From Acidobacteriota bacterium (GTDB lineage: Bacteria; Acidobacteriota; Blastocatellia; Pyrinomonadales; Pyrinomonadaceae), in the NCBI GenBank assembly GCA_016703965.1, contig JADJBB010000002.1, forward strand, positions 62,001 to 126,000: a DNA stretch of 64,000 nucleotides, written 5' to 3'. Positions 28,732 through 37,089 of the stretch are shown one piece after another (position 1 is the first letter of the stretch; every line of letters begins with the position of its first letter). The translations under genes and the position numbers were made by a program. A model generated the notes under the pieces. It ran no database searches. It was given only the letters and a program-made list of their open reading frames with translations, and was not told where the DNA came from.

Positions 28732-30297
28732 ATGGACCGAAGAGAATTCGTCGGCATTCTTGGAGCTTTGCCATTGCTTGGAGCGGCGCGTGCTTTTTCT
28801 CCCGCGAACTTCAGCAAAGTAGTTTATCCGGGTAAGGACGGTCGGCTCGTCTATGTTCCGGACGGCGAGGGGAACACGATCCCGGATTTCTCTAATTGCG
28901 GCTATATGGGCGGAGGCGTAAAGCTCCCCACCGTGCCGATCCGGGCAACGGTAGAACCTACCTCGGAAAATGCAGGCAAAGCGATCCAGGATGCGATCGA
29001 TAAGGTCTCGGCGTTGGCGTTGGGTAAAGATGGATTTCGCGGCGCCGTTCTAATTCGGAGAGGCACTTACAAGGTCGACCGAACGCTTATGATCCGAACG
29101 AGTGGAGTTGTACTGCGGGGCGAGGGCGATAGTGAAAAAGGTACAGTTCTGGTCGCTACGCAGCGAAAGCAACACACGCTTATCGAGATCAAGGGCAAAG
29201 GTTCCGGGAAAGCGACAGGTAGGAGGACTCTGATAAAAGATGCTTACGTGCCTGTCGGTTCACGGTCCTTCAAGATCGAGTCTGCGGCGGGATTTTCCGT
29301 CGGTGATGAGATCATTGTTAGGCGTATTGGCAACAAAGAGTGGATCCGCGAGATCGGGATGGACCGGATAACGCCAAGGTCCACGGGGGGAACGGTTCAG
29401 TGGGAGCCATTCGATCTAGATTTTGAACGGGTGATCAAAGCGATCAAGGGCGACACGATAACGATCGATGCTCCTATTGCCTGTGCGATCGACGGTCGTT
29501 GGGGCGGCGGCGAGGTCCGGAGCGTTGACAACAGCGGCCGTATCAGCCAGGTCGGTATCGAAGATCTGCGTGGCGACTCTGAGTTCGATCCAAAGATCAA
29601 GGCCGACCTTGAGGGCGGCAAAGGCAAATATTTCTCTGATGAACAGCATTCATGGGAATTTATAACCATAAACTTTGCCGAGAATGTTTGGGTCCGCGAC
29701 GTGACAGCGATCCACTTCGGCTACACCGGTGTTCATGTCAGTCAGGATGCCAGGTGGGTAACGGTGCAGGACAGCAAATGCCTCGACATGATCTCCGAGA
29801 TCACCGGCAGCCGCCGTTATTGCTTTCACCTTGAGGGGCAGTTGAGCCTTGTGCAGCGATGCTTTGCGGACACTGGGCGGCATGCCTTTGTTGTCGGATC
29901 CAGAGTTTGCGGCCCTAATGTGTTCCTTTCCTGCAAGGCGACAAATTCGTACAATACGAGCGAACCTCACCACAGATGGTCGGTCGGCGGACTTTATGAT
30001 AATGTCTCGGCCCCGATGGCGATACAGGATCGCCAGTGGATGGGAACGGGACATGGATGGGCCGGTGCAAATTATGTCGCTTGGAATTGTGAAGGTCCGC
30101 TAGTTTGTCAAAAACCGCCGACGGCTCAGAATTGGGCGATCGGGCACGTAGGCGAAAAACAGCCAGGGGCGTTTGCGCCGCGTCAGGATGGGTATTGGGA
30201 GTCTCTGGGCCGACATGTAGAACCCGCAAGCCTCTACTTACAACAGCTGAAAGACCGGCTGGGAGCGGCGGCAGTTAAGGCGATCGCGAAGGCCTAG
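28732..30297 (+). CDS. Tat-exported right-handed beta-helix (pectate-lyase-like) protein
   Basis: The 521-residue product starts with a twin-arginine signal (DRREFVGILGALPLLGAARA), implying folded export. Residues 60-130 have the pectate-lyase-type opening: a predicted NAGKAIQDAIDKV helix, GAVLIRRGTYKV and VVLRGEGDSEKGTVLVA. A 100-residue insertion follows and then repeated beta-helix turns (VWVRDVTAIHFGYTGVHVSQDARWVTVQDSKCL). The C-terminal half, rich in Trp, Gly and His, may bind sugar. A polysaccharide lyase or hydrolase role is plausible, but catalytic residues are not identifiable. The stop lies 17 bp from the convergent prenyltransferase gene. Confidence 0.72.
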   Translation: MDRREFVGILGALPLLGAARAFSPANFSKVVYPGKDGRLVYVPDGEGNTIPDFSNCGYMGGGVKLPTVPIRATVEPTSENAGKAIQDAIDKVSALALGKDGFRGAVLIRRGTYKVDRTLMIRTSGVVLRGEGDSEKGTVLVATQRKQHTLIEIKGKGSGKATGRRTLIKDAYVPVGSRSFKIESAAGFSVGDEIIVRRIGNKEWIREIGMDRITPRSTGGTVQWEPFDLDFERVIKAIKGDTITIDAPIACAIDGRWGGGEVRSVDNSGRISQVGIEDLRGDSEFDPKIKADLEGGKGKYFSDEQHSWEFITINFAENVWVRDVTAIHFGYTGVHVSQDARWVTVQDSKCLDMISEITGSRRYCFHLEGQLSLVQRCFADTGRHAFVVGSRVCGPNVFLSCKATNSYNTSEPHHRWSVGGLYDNVSAPMAIQDRQWMGTGHGWAGANYVAWNCEGPLVCQKPPTAQNWAIGHVGEKQPGAFAPRQDGYWESLGRHVEPASLYLQQLKDRLGAAAVKAIAKA

Positions 30298-30314
30298 TAT
30301 TTGTAACTTGGACG

Positions 30315-31190
30315 CTAGCGGGATTGATTGAGCATCACTGACGCACCGAAAGTCATCAGCAAAATCACGCTTACAAAGGCGTTGGTTGTAAAGAATGCGG
30401 CGTTCATTTTGCTCAAGTCATTGGCTTTTACCAAGGTGTGCTGGTAAATCAGCAACGCCCCGACGGCTATCACGCCCGCGAGGGCTAGCCAGCCAAGTCC
30501 GGTCACCAAATACAGCAAAACCAAGACGATAAAAGCCTGAAAGTGAAATACGCGGGCGATCCAGAGCGAGTTTTTGATGCCGAAACGAGCCGGTATCGAA
30601 CGCAATCCGGCCTTACGGTCAAATTCGAAATCCTGGCACGCGTACAGCACATCAAATCCCGCCGTCCACATCAGAACCAGCACCGAAAGCAGGATCGGGA
30701 TCTCGTCATTTAGTGTTCCGCGAACCGCGATCCAGGCGGCCGAAGGCGAGATCGCCAGAGCGATACCGAGGATCAGATGAGCGAGCGCGGTGAACCGTTT
30801 GGCGTACGAGTAACCGAGTACGAAGAGCAACGCGACCGGAGAAAGGGCGAATGTGAGCCAGTTCAGCGAGTAAGACGCGAGCAGGAAAACGCCGATAGAA
30901 ACGTAGAGGAAGACCCAGGCGAAGCCGACCGAGAGCTTGCCGCTTGGCAGTTCGCGGTTAGCGGTTCGAGGATTTTTGGCATCGATGTCGCGGTCGACGA
31001 TTCGGTTAAAGGTCATCGCGGCCGAGCGGGCTCCGAACATCGCGACCGTGATCCACAGCAGCTGCCACCAGGTCGGCAGGCCGTTCGCTGCGAGGATCGC
31101 TCCGAGGAATGCGAACGGCAGAGCGAACAGCGTATGCTCGAATTTGATCATCGCGAGCGTGGTCTTAAGTTTTTCAGCGAATGATGCCAT
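30315..31190 (-). CDS. UbiA-family prenyltransferase (probable menaquinone MqnP/4-hydroxybenzoate type)
   Basis: Integral membrane prenyltransferases of this family attach a polyprenyl chain to an aromatic acid. The product of about 291 residues (ATG 31190; an in-frame ATG at 31226 is 12 codons upstream) has the first Asp-rich motif NRIVDRDIDAKNPRTANRELPSG and the second DFEFDRKAGLRSIPARFG, spread over eight or nine hydrophobic helices. Together with mqnE in this genome, MqnP of the futalosine pathway is the likeliest role. UbiA proper would require ubiquinone genes, of which none are seen. Related haem O synthases have different motifs. Confidence 0.85.
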   Translation of the reverse strand: MASFAEKLKTTLAMIKFEHTLFALPFAFLGAILAANGLPTWWQLLWITVAMFGARSAAMTFNRIVDRDIDAKNPRTANRELPSGKLSVGFAWVFLYVSIGVFLLASYSLNWLTFALSPVALLFVLGYSYAKRFTALAHLILGIALAISPSAAWIAVRGTLNDEIPILLSVLVLMWTAGFDVLYACQDFEFDRKAGLRSIPARFGIKNSLWIARVFHFQAFIVLVLLYLVTGLGWLALAGVIAVGALLIYQHTLVKANDLSKMNAAFFTTNAFVSVILLMTFGASVMLNQSR

Positions 31191-31300
31191 CGTTCCGGCC
31201 CTCGGGCCAAACGAAAAGTGTAACAAATAAAGGCAAAATATGCCCTCGGAGCGGAGGTTGCAAAATCGAGACCGAGTTAATACGATAAGCCAGATAATCT

Positions 31301-31781
31301 ATGGACATCCAGCAGCTAATCGAAACATGGCAGATCAACAACCGCATTAACCTATATCTGCTCGACGCTATAGCACCTGAACATCTCGCGGACGGCCTTT
31401 CGTCGAAGGGCAGGAATGTCGGCGAGCAGTTCGCACATATTCATAATGTACGGCTGATGTGGCTCAAGGCCTCGATGCCCGAGGAACTCGCCGGCCAGGC
31501 AAAGGTCGAAAAAGGAAAATGCCGGCGACAAGGAGCTCCTAGGACTCTCGCTCGAGCAGTCCGGCGTGGCGATCGTCAAGCTTCTCGAATTTGCCGCCTC
31601 GAACGGCGGACGGGTCAAAGGATTCAAACCGCACGTCACGGCTTTCGTCGGATATCTTACCGCCCACGATGCACATCATCGGTCGCAGATCATCATCGCT
31701 CTCAAGCAATCCGGCCATCCGCTCGACAAGAAAATTCTCTACGGCATCTGGGAATGGGGAGCAAGAAATGCATCTCCGTAG
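31301..31781 (+). pseudogene. DinB-family gene with a single-base frameshift
   Basis: The first 67 codons (31301 to about 31505) read as a DinB start, MDIQQLIETWQINNRINLYLLDAI...GRNVGEQFAHIHNVRLMWLK. The frame then breaks, while the next frame reads ENAGDKELLGLSLEQSGVAIVK and continues to the C-terminal metal motif HDAHHRSQIIIALKQ. Removing one A from the A5 run at 31509-31513 restores a continuous 159-residue DinB protein. This is either a sequencing error or a recent inactivation. The full protein would be a four-helix bundle with three His. Confidence 0.8.
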
Positions 31782-31838
31782 CCGTGACTTTTTGTGTTTT
31801 TTCACTTTTCGCCAAACTTTACCAAAAATTACCGCATA

Positions 31839-31864
31839 AAAAGTGTGAATCGATTCACACTTTT
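31839..31864. repeat. Perfect 26-bp palindrome
   Basis: AAAAGTGTGAATC at 31839-31851 is followed directly by its exact reverse complement at 31852-31864. It could be a bidirectional terminator (10-bp stem, 6-nt loop ATCGAT, TTTT end) or an operator. It lies 57 bp after the DinB stop. Confidence 0.65.
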
Positions 31865-32083
31865 GCAAAAGCCAGTGCTGAGACGCCGATAAATACTGGG
31901 TTTCAGCGATCCGCACCTAGCCGCTCGGGCCAAAAACCGGGTGTTCGTTGGTAGAGGAAAAAACGGGGTTTTTGAGAGGTTTGCGTGAGATTGGTAGAGG
32001 TATTTGGCAGATTGGTCAAACGTGTTGGTTAGTCATTAAGAAAACGAGGTAAGTGGGGCAAATTTAGGTAACACCGGATGGAC

Positions 32084-32187
32084 CCCCCCCCCCCGCGGAC
32101 CCCGCGCCCCCCCCCGGCCCCCCCCCCCCAAAAACCCCGGGCAGCGCTGAAACCCCGGGGCCCCCGGCCGCCGCCCGCGGGGGCGGG
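32084..32187. other. C/G homopolymer block, probable artefact
   Basis: Almost pure C with short G, A5 and A3 runs, abruptly joined to normal sequence on both sides. The composition matches the two blocks inside genes at 42720-42920 and 43200-44410, which destroy reading frames. I read it as misassembled or miscalled sequence. Confidence 0.75.
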
Positions 32188-32264
32188 GAGAGAAGAGTTT
32201 CAAACTGACCAAGTGCCGATCTTCGCCGGCCCGTTGTGGTGACTAGTTTTCAGTCGAGGAAACG

Positions 32265-32798
32265 ATGCCCAGGGGACGAACTCATGATGCGATCACATTT
32301 CTGCTCGCGGCACCGGCATTTGCGGTGACGTATAGTGTGACGCGGGATATCGCTGCATCGGCAACCGTCGGTTTAGCGTTCATCTTCGGCGGGTTGATGT
32401 TCGGGCCGGACCTGGACACGGTTTCGCGGCAATATTCTCGTTGGTTCATCTTTCGGTTTCTTTGGTTTCCCTATAGATCCTTTTTCAGTCATCGCTCGCG
32501 GTTTTCGCACGGTTTGATCTTCGGAGCGTTGATCCGGGTTGTTTATTTTATGGGGATCGTGTCGCTGATCGTATTTCTCACGGTCTATCTTTATGCGGCC
32601 AATTCGGGCGGAAGCCTGCCCGCGTTCGGCCAGATCGCCGATGTATGGCGGCCGATAGGCATATATACGCGTGAGAAGTTGGGAAGTAATTTGTTAGAAC
32701 TGATCTTTCCCGGGCTATGGCTCGGGGCAGCGAGTCATACGTTTACCGACATGGCAGGATCGTTCGTGAAGACAGGGCGGGTTGCGAAGTTTTTGTGA
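32265..32798 (+). CDS. DUF2227 putative metal-binding membrane protein
   Basis: The 177-residue product follows DUF2227: RTHDAITFLLAAP with the first His, FGPDLDTVSRQYSRWFIFRFLWFPYRSFFSHRSRFSHG with the conserved GPDLD and H-R-S-x-x-S-H, then three hydrophobic segments and a C-terminal GAASHTFTDM. The conserved His and Asp suggest a membrane-embedded metal site like that of LexA-binding or YdjM hydrolases, but no activity is known. It converges on the helical-repeat gene with 1 bp between stops. Confidence 0.82.
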   Translation: MPRGRTHDAITFLLAAPAFAVTYSVTRDIAASATVGLAFIFGGLMFGPDLDTVSRQYSRWFIFRFLWFPYRSFFSHRSRFSHGLIFGALIRVVYFMGIVSLIVFLTVYLYAANSGGSLPAFGQIADVWRPIGIYTREKLGSNLLELIFPGLWLGAASHTFTDMAGSFVKTGRVAKFL

Positions 32799-32799
32799 C

Positions 32800-34022
32800 T
32801 TAACCTCGTCCGCCGCCGGATCTTGCGGTAAAAAGCCTCAGTGCCTGGCGTCGGGCGGCGTCGGAGATGTTGCGGTTTTTCGAGAGTGCCATCAGATCGC
32901 GGAGCTGGAGGCGGCTCATGATCGTGATGACGTTGGCGAGCGGCGTCCGCGGGTTTCGGGCGAGGTTGTGCATGACGGGGTAGCTGCGCGCCCATTGGCG
33001 GTTGGCGGCGATCTGGCGGAGGATCTCTTCGGAGATGGACCGCATCGAGGCGATATTCTCGACCTCTTTTTCACTGATACGCGGGTTGTTGACGACAGCC
33101 GTTGAGACGAGCTTGTTCGGGTCGCGGATCAGGATATTGCGAGCCTCGCGGTCGCCCTTCATGGCGAGTTTGACGCGGTCTTTGACGCCCATTCGCATGA
33201 TGCGGTTGAGCATCGAGATGCGTTCGCTCGACGCCTCGTCCTCGGCCTGCATTTCGCCGAGTATCTTGTTGAGGATCGCTTTGCGGGTTTCCTCGCTTTC
33301 CTCGTAGATCTCCTCGATATACTCGAGAGCCAGCCACGAATCATCCGTTTCCTGATCGGGAACCTCAATATGCTGGGCGATAAAAAGGGCGTCTTCGAGG
33401 CTTAAACCCGAGCCTCCGCGTTCATCGGCAACTTCTGCCTGCTCGATAAATTCGGCAGCGGCCTCGTTACCCTGAGCGCGAAGTTCGTTCGCGATCTGCT
33501 GGGCACCGCGTTCTTTTTCGAAAAACTCGCGCTTAATTTCCAACGCCCGCCGTTCAGCATCCGGCGTGCGGTTCGGATTCGAAATGATCGCATCGAGGAT
33601 CGCGGGATTCTGGATCAGCAGCTGCTGATTGAACGAGATCAGGTCGATCAGCGGACCATGTGGTGTCTTCGCTGCAAAATCGGCGACCGCCGCGGGCGGT
33701 GTGTGGGGATTTAGCAGGATCGCTTCATAGATCGACGGCGACAGATCGGACTGCCGGGAAAATGAGCGAGAACCCGGGGAGCGAGAGCAGCCGAGCGGAT
33801 CGTCGCCTCAAGTGCTTGATGCTGCTGTGAACGGAGGGTTTCGGTCGCCGCGTCTCTTAATTCGCCATCGGAGCCTTCGAAAAAATTGACAAGTATCTCA
33901 AGAAGATCCGTCTGCGGCAGCGGAAGTGCACCTCTGGCCGCCGCAAGCTGGGCTGGACGCGGAGCCGTGCCTTCGATCATGGCTTTGACGACTGGATTAC
34001 TTGAAGAGATCTCGGAACTCAT
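32800..34022 (-). pseudogene. Helical-repeat (LRV-like) protein gene with a single-base frameshift
   Basis: Two frames join into one protein. The upstream part reads MSSEISSSNPVVKAMIEG...IRSAALAPRVLAHF. The downstream frame takes over as RQSDLSPSIYEAILLNPHTPPAAVADFAAKTPHGPLIDLI, with no start codon of its own, and runs to the stop at 32800. One missing base in plus-strand GGGAAAA at 33756-33762 explains the break. The restored product has about 407 residues, with repeated NP-x-TP units (LLNPHTPP, ISNPNRTP, VVNNPRIS, LARNPRTP) like leucine-rich-repeat-variant or DUF2336-type helical repeats. The middle third is strongly charged. Function unknown. Confidence 0.75.
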
Positions 34023-34135
34023 ATAATGCGGGAGAAATCCCACTATTGCGCGTATAAATTGAAGGAGAGGCCTGGTCGATCAAGACCTGCCTAATTCTAG
34101 CATAGATGATTATAATCTTGACTAATACCAACTGC

Positions 34136-34149
34136 TTAAACTAGTTTAA
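34136..34149. repeat. 14-bp palindrome upstream of the UDP-HexNAc dehydrogenase gene
   Basis: TTAAACTAGTTTAA is a perfect palindrome 63 bp before the likely ATG at 34212. A TATAAT lies at 34111-34116 without a clear -35. It could be an operator. Confidence 0.35.
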
Positions 34150-34211
34150 ACGTAGAGCATATTTTGCCTCTATTGTATAACTCCACATACCGCCTATATA
34201 CAGCAAATATA

Positions 34212-35549
34212 ATGATAAAAGAAGAACTTAAAGGACTTATTTCAGACAAGAGCGCCCGCATCGGTGTGATCGGGCTTGGCTACGTCGGCCTACCGCTGAT
34301 CATTGAATTCTGCCTCAAGGGTTATGAGGCTGTCGGCTTTGAGGTCGATGAGAAAAAGACCAGCGAGATCAACGCCGGACGTTCGTACATCGTCGATGTT
34401 ACAAGTGAGAACGTAAAGAAGTGCGTTGACGAAGGAAAACTCACCGCGACGACCGATTTTGCCAAGCTCAACACGTGTGATGTGATCATCATCTGCGTCC
34501 CGACACCGCTCCGAAAGACGAAAGATCCGGACATGTCCTACATTCTGACCGCCGGCGGCGAGATCCAGAAATACATGCGTCGCGGACAGCTTATCATTCT
34601 CGAATCAACAACTTATCCCGGCACGACAGACGAAGTACTGCTGCCGATGTTCGAAGAAAAAGGCTTTAAGCTCGACGAAGATTTTCTTCTGGCATTCTCA
34701 CCAGAGCGTGTAGATCCGGGCAATCCGCAGTTTCAGACACACAATATTCCAAAGGTTGTCGGCGGTGTCGGGCCCGATTCGACTGACGTGGCGGCTTTTC
34801 TTTACGGCCAGATCGTCAGCAATATTCATCGGGTTTCGTCAGCACGCGTTGCCGAGGCGGCGAAACTGTGGGAAAACACATTCCGCGCTATCAATATCGG
34901 AATGGCAAACGAAATGGCCAAGGTATGTAACGCTCTCGGTATCGATACCTGGGAAGTCGTAAGTGCGGCGGCGACCAAGCCATTCGGCTTTATGCCGTTC
35001 TATCCGGGACCGGGAATCGGCGGGCACTGCATTCCGCTCGATCCGCACTACTTGTCGTGGAAGGCGAGACAGCATGGATTTGATTCGAAGTTCATCTCGC
35101 TTGCCGAACAGATCAATTCGACGATGCCAAACTACGTTGTCGAACTCGCGACCGCCGCGCTGAACGAAGAGCGAAAAGCGGTAAACGGTTCAAAGATCCT
35201 GATTCTTGGCGTCGCCTACAAAAAAGACATCGACGACATGCGCGAATCGCCGGCACTTTCGATCATCGATCTGCTGCGTGCCGATGGAGCCGATGTTTAT
35301 TACCACGATCCGTTCGTTCCGGTTGTGACATTTGACCACGCCTACACGATCGGCGATGCCGACCCGCTTTACAACAAAGAACTGACCGACGAACTGATCG
35401 CCGAATCGGACTGCGTGATCATCTGCACGGAACACACGACCGTTGACTACTCACGCATCTGCCGCCTGGCAAAAGTGGTTGTCGATACAAGAAATGCCCT
35501 GTCACCCGAGATCCGCGGGGCCTGCAATGCGAAGGTTGTGAGGCTCTAA
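34212..35549 (+). CDS. UDP-N-acetyl-hexosamine 6-dehydrogenase (WbpA/WecC-like)
   Basis: This enzyme oxidises C6 of UDP-GlcNAc or UDP-ManNAc to the uronic acid with two NAD, for surface polysaccharide. The 445-residue product has the N-terminal NAD site GVIGLGYVGLPL, the central domain with LAFSPERVDPGN, the catalytic Cys loop PGPGIGGHCIPLDPHYLSWKA, and a C-terminal UDP-binding domain from ILILGVAYKKDIDDMRESPA. I prefer ATG 34212 over an in-frame TTG at 34164, because the Rossmann strand follows directly. The next gene, wecB, starts at the base after its stop codon. WbpA (UDP-GlcNAc) versus WecC (UDP-ManNAc) cannot be separated here; the pairing suggests ManNAcA. Confidence 0.92.
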   Translation: MIKEELKGLISDKSARIGVIGLGYVGLPLIIEFCLKGYEAVGFEVDEKKTSEINAGRSYIVDVTSENVKKCVDEGKLTATTDFAKLNTCDVIIICVPTPLRKTKDPDMSYILTAGGEIQKYMRRGQLIILESTTYPGTTDEVLLPMFEEKGFKLDEDFLLAFSPERVDPGNPQFQTHNIPKVVGGVGPDSTDVAAFLYGQIVSNIHRVSSARVAEAAKLWENTFRAINIGMANEMAKVCNALGIDTWEVVSAAATKPFGFMPFYPGPGIGGHCIPLDPHYLSWKARQHGFDSKFISLAEQINSTMPNYVVELATAALNEERKAVNGSKILILGVAYKKDIDDMRESPALSIIDLLRADGADVYYHDPFVPVVTFDHAYTIGDADPLYNKELTDELIAESDCVIICTEHTTVDYSRICRLAKVVVDTRNALSPEIRGACNAKVVRL

Positions 35550-36638
35550 ATGCTCAAGGTTCTCCTCATCGCCGGTGCACGGCCAAATTTTATGAAGGTC
35601 GCTCCGATCTACGCCGAAATGAAGCGGCGGCCGTCGGAATTTGTGCCGATGATCGTGCATACGGGCCAGCATTACGATGCGGCGATGTCGGATGCTTTTT
35701 TTGACGATCTCGGTATGCCGAAGCCGGATATTTATCTCGGTGTTGGCTCGGGTTCGCACGCGGTGCAGACGGCGAAGATCATGACGGAATTCGAGCCGGT
35801 CGTGCTTGAGCATAAGCCGGAGTGGGTTCTCGTTGTAGGCGACGTCAATTCCACGATCGCCTGCGCACTTGTCTGTGCAAAGCTTGGGATCAAGATCGCT
35901 CACGTCGAGGCGGGATTGCGATCTCGTGACAGAGCGATGCCTGAGGAGATCAATCGCATTCTGACGGATTCGATCTCGGACCTGCTGCTGACGACTTCGC
36001 AGGATGCGGATGTAAATCTCGATCAAGAGGGAATTCGAGGGCGGCGGGTGAAGTTCGTCGGCAACGTGATGATCGATTCGCTGCTCGAACATCTGAAGAT
36101 CGCTGAAAACTCGACCGTTCGCGAGGATCTTGGCATTGCGGCGGGCGAATACGGCGTGATGACGCTGCATCGTCCGTCGAATGTGGATGAGCGAGATGTG
36201 TTCGAGGGAATTCTCGACGCGTTGGTCACGGTCGCTGAGAAACTGCCGATCATTTTTCCGGTTCACCCGCGGACACGCGGCAAGATCGCGGAATTTGGGT
36301 TTGACGCGAAGATCGCGAGCTCAAACATCCGCCTCATCGATCCGCTCGGCTATCTCGATTTCATGCGGCTCTACAGCGGTGCGAAATTGGTGCTGACCGA
36401 TTCGGGTGGGCTGCAGGAAGAGACGACGGTGCTCGGCATTCCGTGCCTAACGCTTCGCCACAATACTGAACGGCCGGTGACCATTGAACTCGGAACTAAC
36501 GTACTCGTCGGAACCGATCCTGAGAAGATAAAACAGGCTGCGGCTGAAGTTCTCGACGGCGGAAAACAGCGTGAAGACGCTAAGATACCGCCGCTGTGGG
36601 ATGGACGATATGCGACGAATTGGACGTTATCTAAGTGA
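35550..36638 (+). CDS. wecB: UDP-N-acetylglucosamine 2-epimerase (non-hydrolysing)
   Basis: WecB interconverts UDP-GlcNAc and UDP-ManNAc. The 362-residue product has the two Rossmann-like halves of the family: IAGARPNFMKVAPIYAEM, VVGDVNSTIACALVCAKLGIKIAHVEAGLRSRDRAMPEEINR, VKFVGNVMIDSL, LTLHRPSNVD-type MTLHRPSNVD, FPVHPRTRGKI and DSGGLQEETTVLGIPCLTLRHNTERPVT. Catalytic acids in EINR and DSGGLQEE are intact. It directly follows the dehydrogenase stop, so the two are translationally coupled and together should give UDP-ManNAcA for an exopolysaccharide or capsule. No glycosyltransferase genes follow. Confidence 0.96.
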   Translation: MLKVLLIAGARPNFMKVAPIYAEMKRRPSEFVPMIVHTGQHYDAAMSDAFFDDLGMPKPDIYLGVGSGSHAVQTAKIMTEFEPVVLEHKPEWVLVVGDVNSTIACALVCAKLGIKIAHVEAGLRSRDRAMPEEINRILTDSISDLLLTTSQDADVNLDQEGIRGRRVKFVGNVMIDSLLEHLKIAENSTVREDLGIAAGEYGVMTLHRPSNVDERDVFEGILDALVTVAEKLPIIFPVHPRTRGKIAEFGFDAKIASSNIRLIDPLGYLDFMRLYSGAKLVLTDSGGLQEETTVLGIPCLTLRHNTERPVTIELGTNVLVGTDPEKIKQAAAEVLDGGKQREDAKIPPLWDGRYATNWTLSK

Positions 36639-36667
36639 CGAACTGATCGGCGTATGGGAACTAGATA

Positions 36668-37081
36668 CTATTTTGTCGACTCTGTCGGATACCCCGCCGC
36701 TTTCCATCCCTGAAAACCGCCTTTGAGGGCAAATACATTTGAAATTCCTTTTTGATTCATTTGGAATGCCAAACTGGCACTCGAGTGCTCGGCCGGTCAG
36801 GAACAGTAAACAATGATCTTCTTGTTTTTTGGCAGGGCGTCGAATCGATTTTCTGCCGCACCTTCGATGACCACGGCTCCCTTGATGTGGTCCGCCTTGT
36901 AAACTTCGACCGCCCTGGCATCGACAAAGACGGCACTTGAATCGTCATACGCCTTCTTTGCTTCCTCGATCCCGATTCTGGGCACTTCCGCGTCGGTCGA
37001 CGGTTTCTTGACATCGCCAGACTGGCCCAAAGCGGCCAGAGCAGCGAGCGCGATAAAACACACTAAAAGTAGCGATCTCAT
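36668..37081 (-). CDS. Exported rhodanese-like selenoprotein (in-frame TGA, Sec95)
   Basis: Rhodaneses move sulfur through a catalytic Cys persulfide. This 137-residue protein has a signal peptide (residues 1-20) and a single rhodanese domain: PRIGIEEAKKAYDD, AVFVDARAVEVYKADHIKGAV, then KKIIVYC93-S-U95. TGA at 36799-36797 interrupts the frame two codons after the catalytic Cys. Translation in the same frame continues PAEHSSASLAFQMNQKGISNVFALKGGFQGWKAAGYP to TAG at 36668, which completes a normal domain. Usual relatives have Cys at this TGA site (CSCP-x-EH-x-SA, from memory). A SECIS-like stem-loop follows the TGA. AGGAG lies 5 bases before the ATG. Standard gene calling stops at the TGA and loses a third of the protein. 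It ends the bcp operon. Confidence 0.85.
36764..36799 (-). promoter_or_regulatory. Predicted bacterial SECIS element, first rhodanese gene
   Basis: After TGA (36799-36797) come 21 nt, then the loop AGTTT (36775-36771) closed by GAGTGCC (36782-36776) and GGCATTC (36770-36764): seven pairs, one of them G-U. Bacterial SECIS elements need a G in the first two loop bases and 16-37 nt from UGA to the apical loop. Both conditions are met. Confidence 0.7.
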
Positions 37082-37089
37082 ATTTCTCC

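Larger units (their letters stand above)
31782..32264. other. Non-coding stretch with a perfect palindrome and a C-rich block
   Basis: No gene is recognisable in these 480 bp. A 26-bp palindrome lies at 31839-31864 and a C/G homopolymer block at about 32084-32187, probably artefactual. A 13-mer GCTGAGACGCCGA at 31877-31889 recurs in the minus-strand spacer near 47613. Confidence 0.5.

Noticed and set aside
36797..37081. Reading the first rhodanese gene as a truncated 94-residue protein ending at TGA.
   Set aside because: The conserved continuation in the same frame and the identical situation in the paralogue argue against a real stop or pseudogene.
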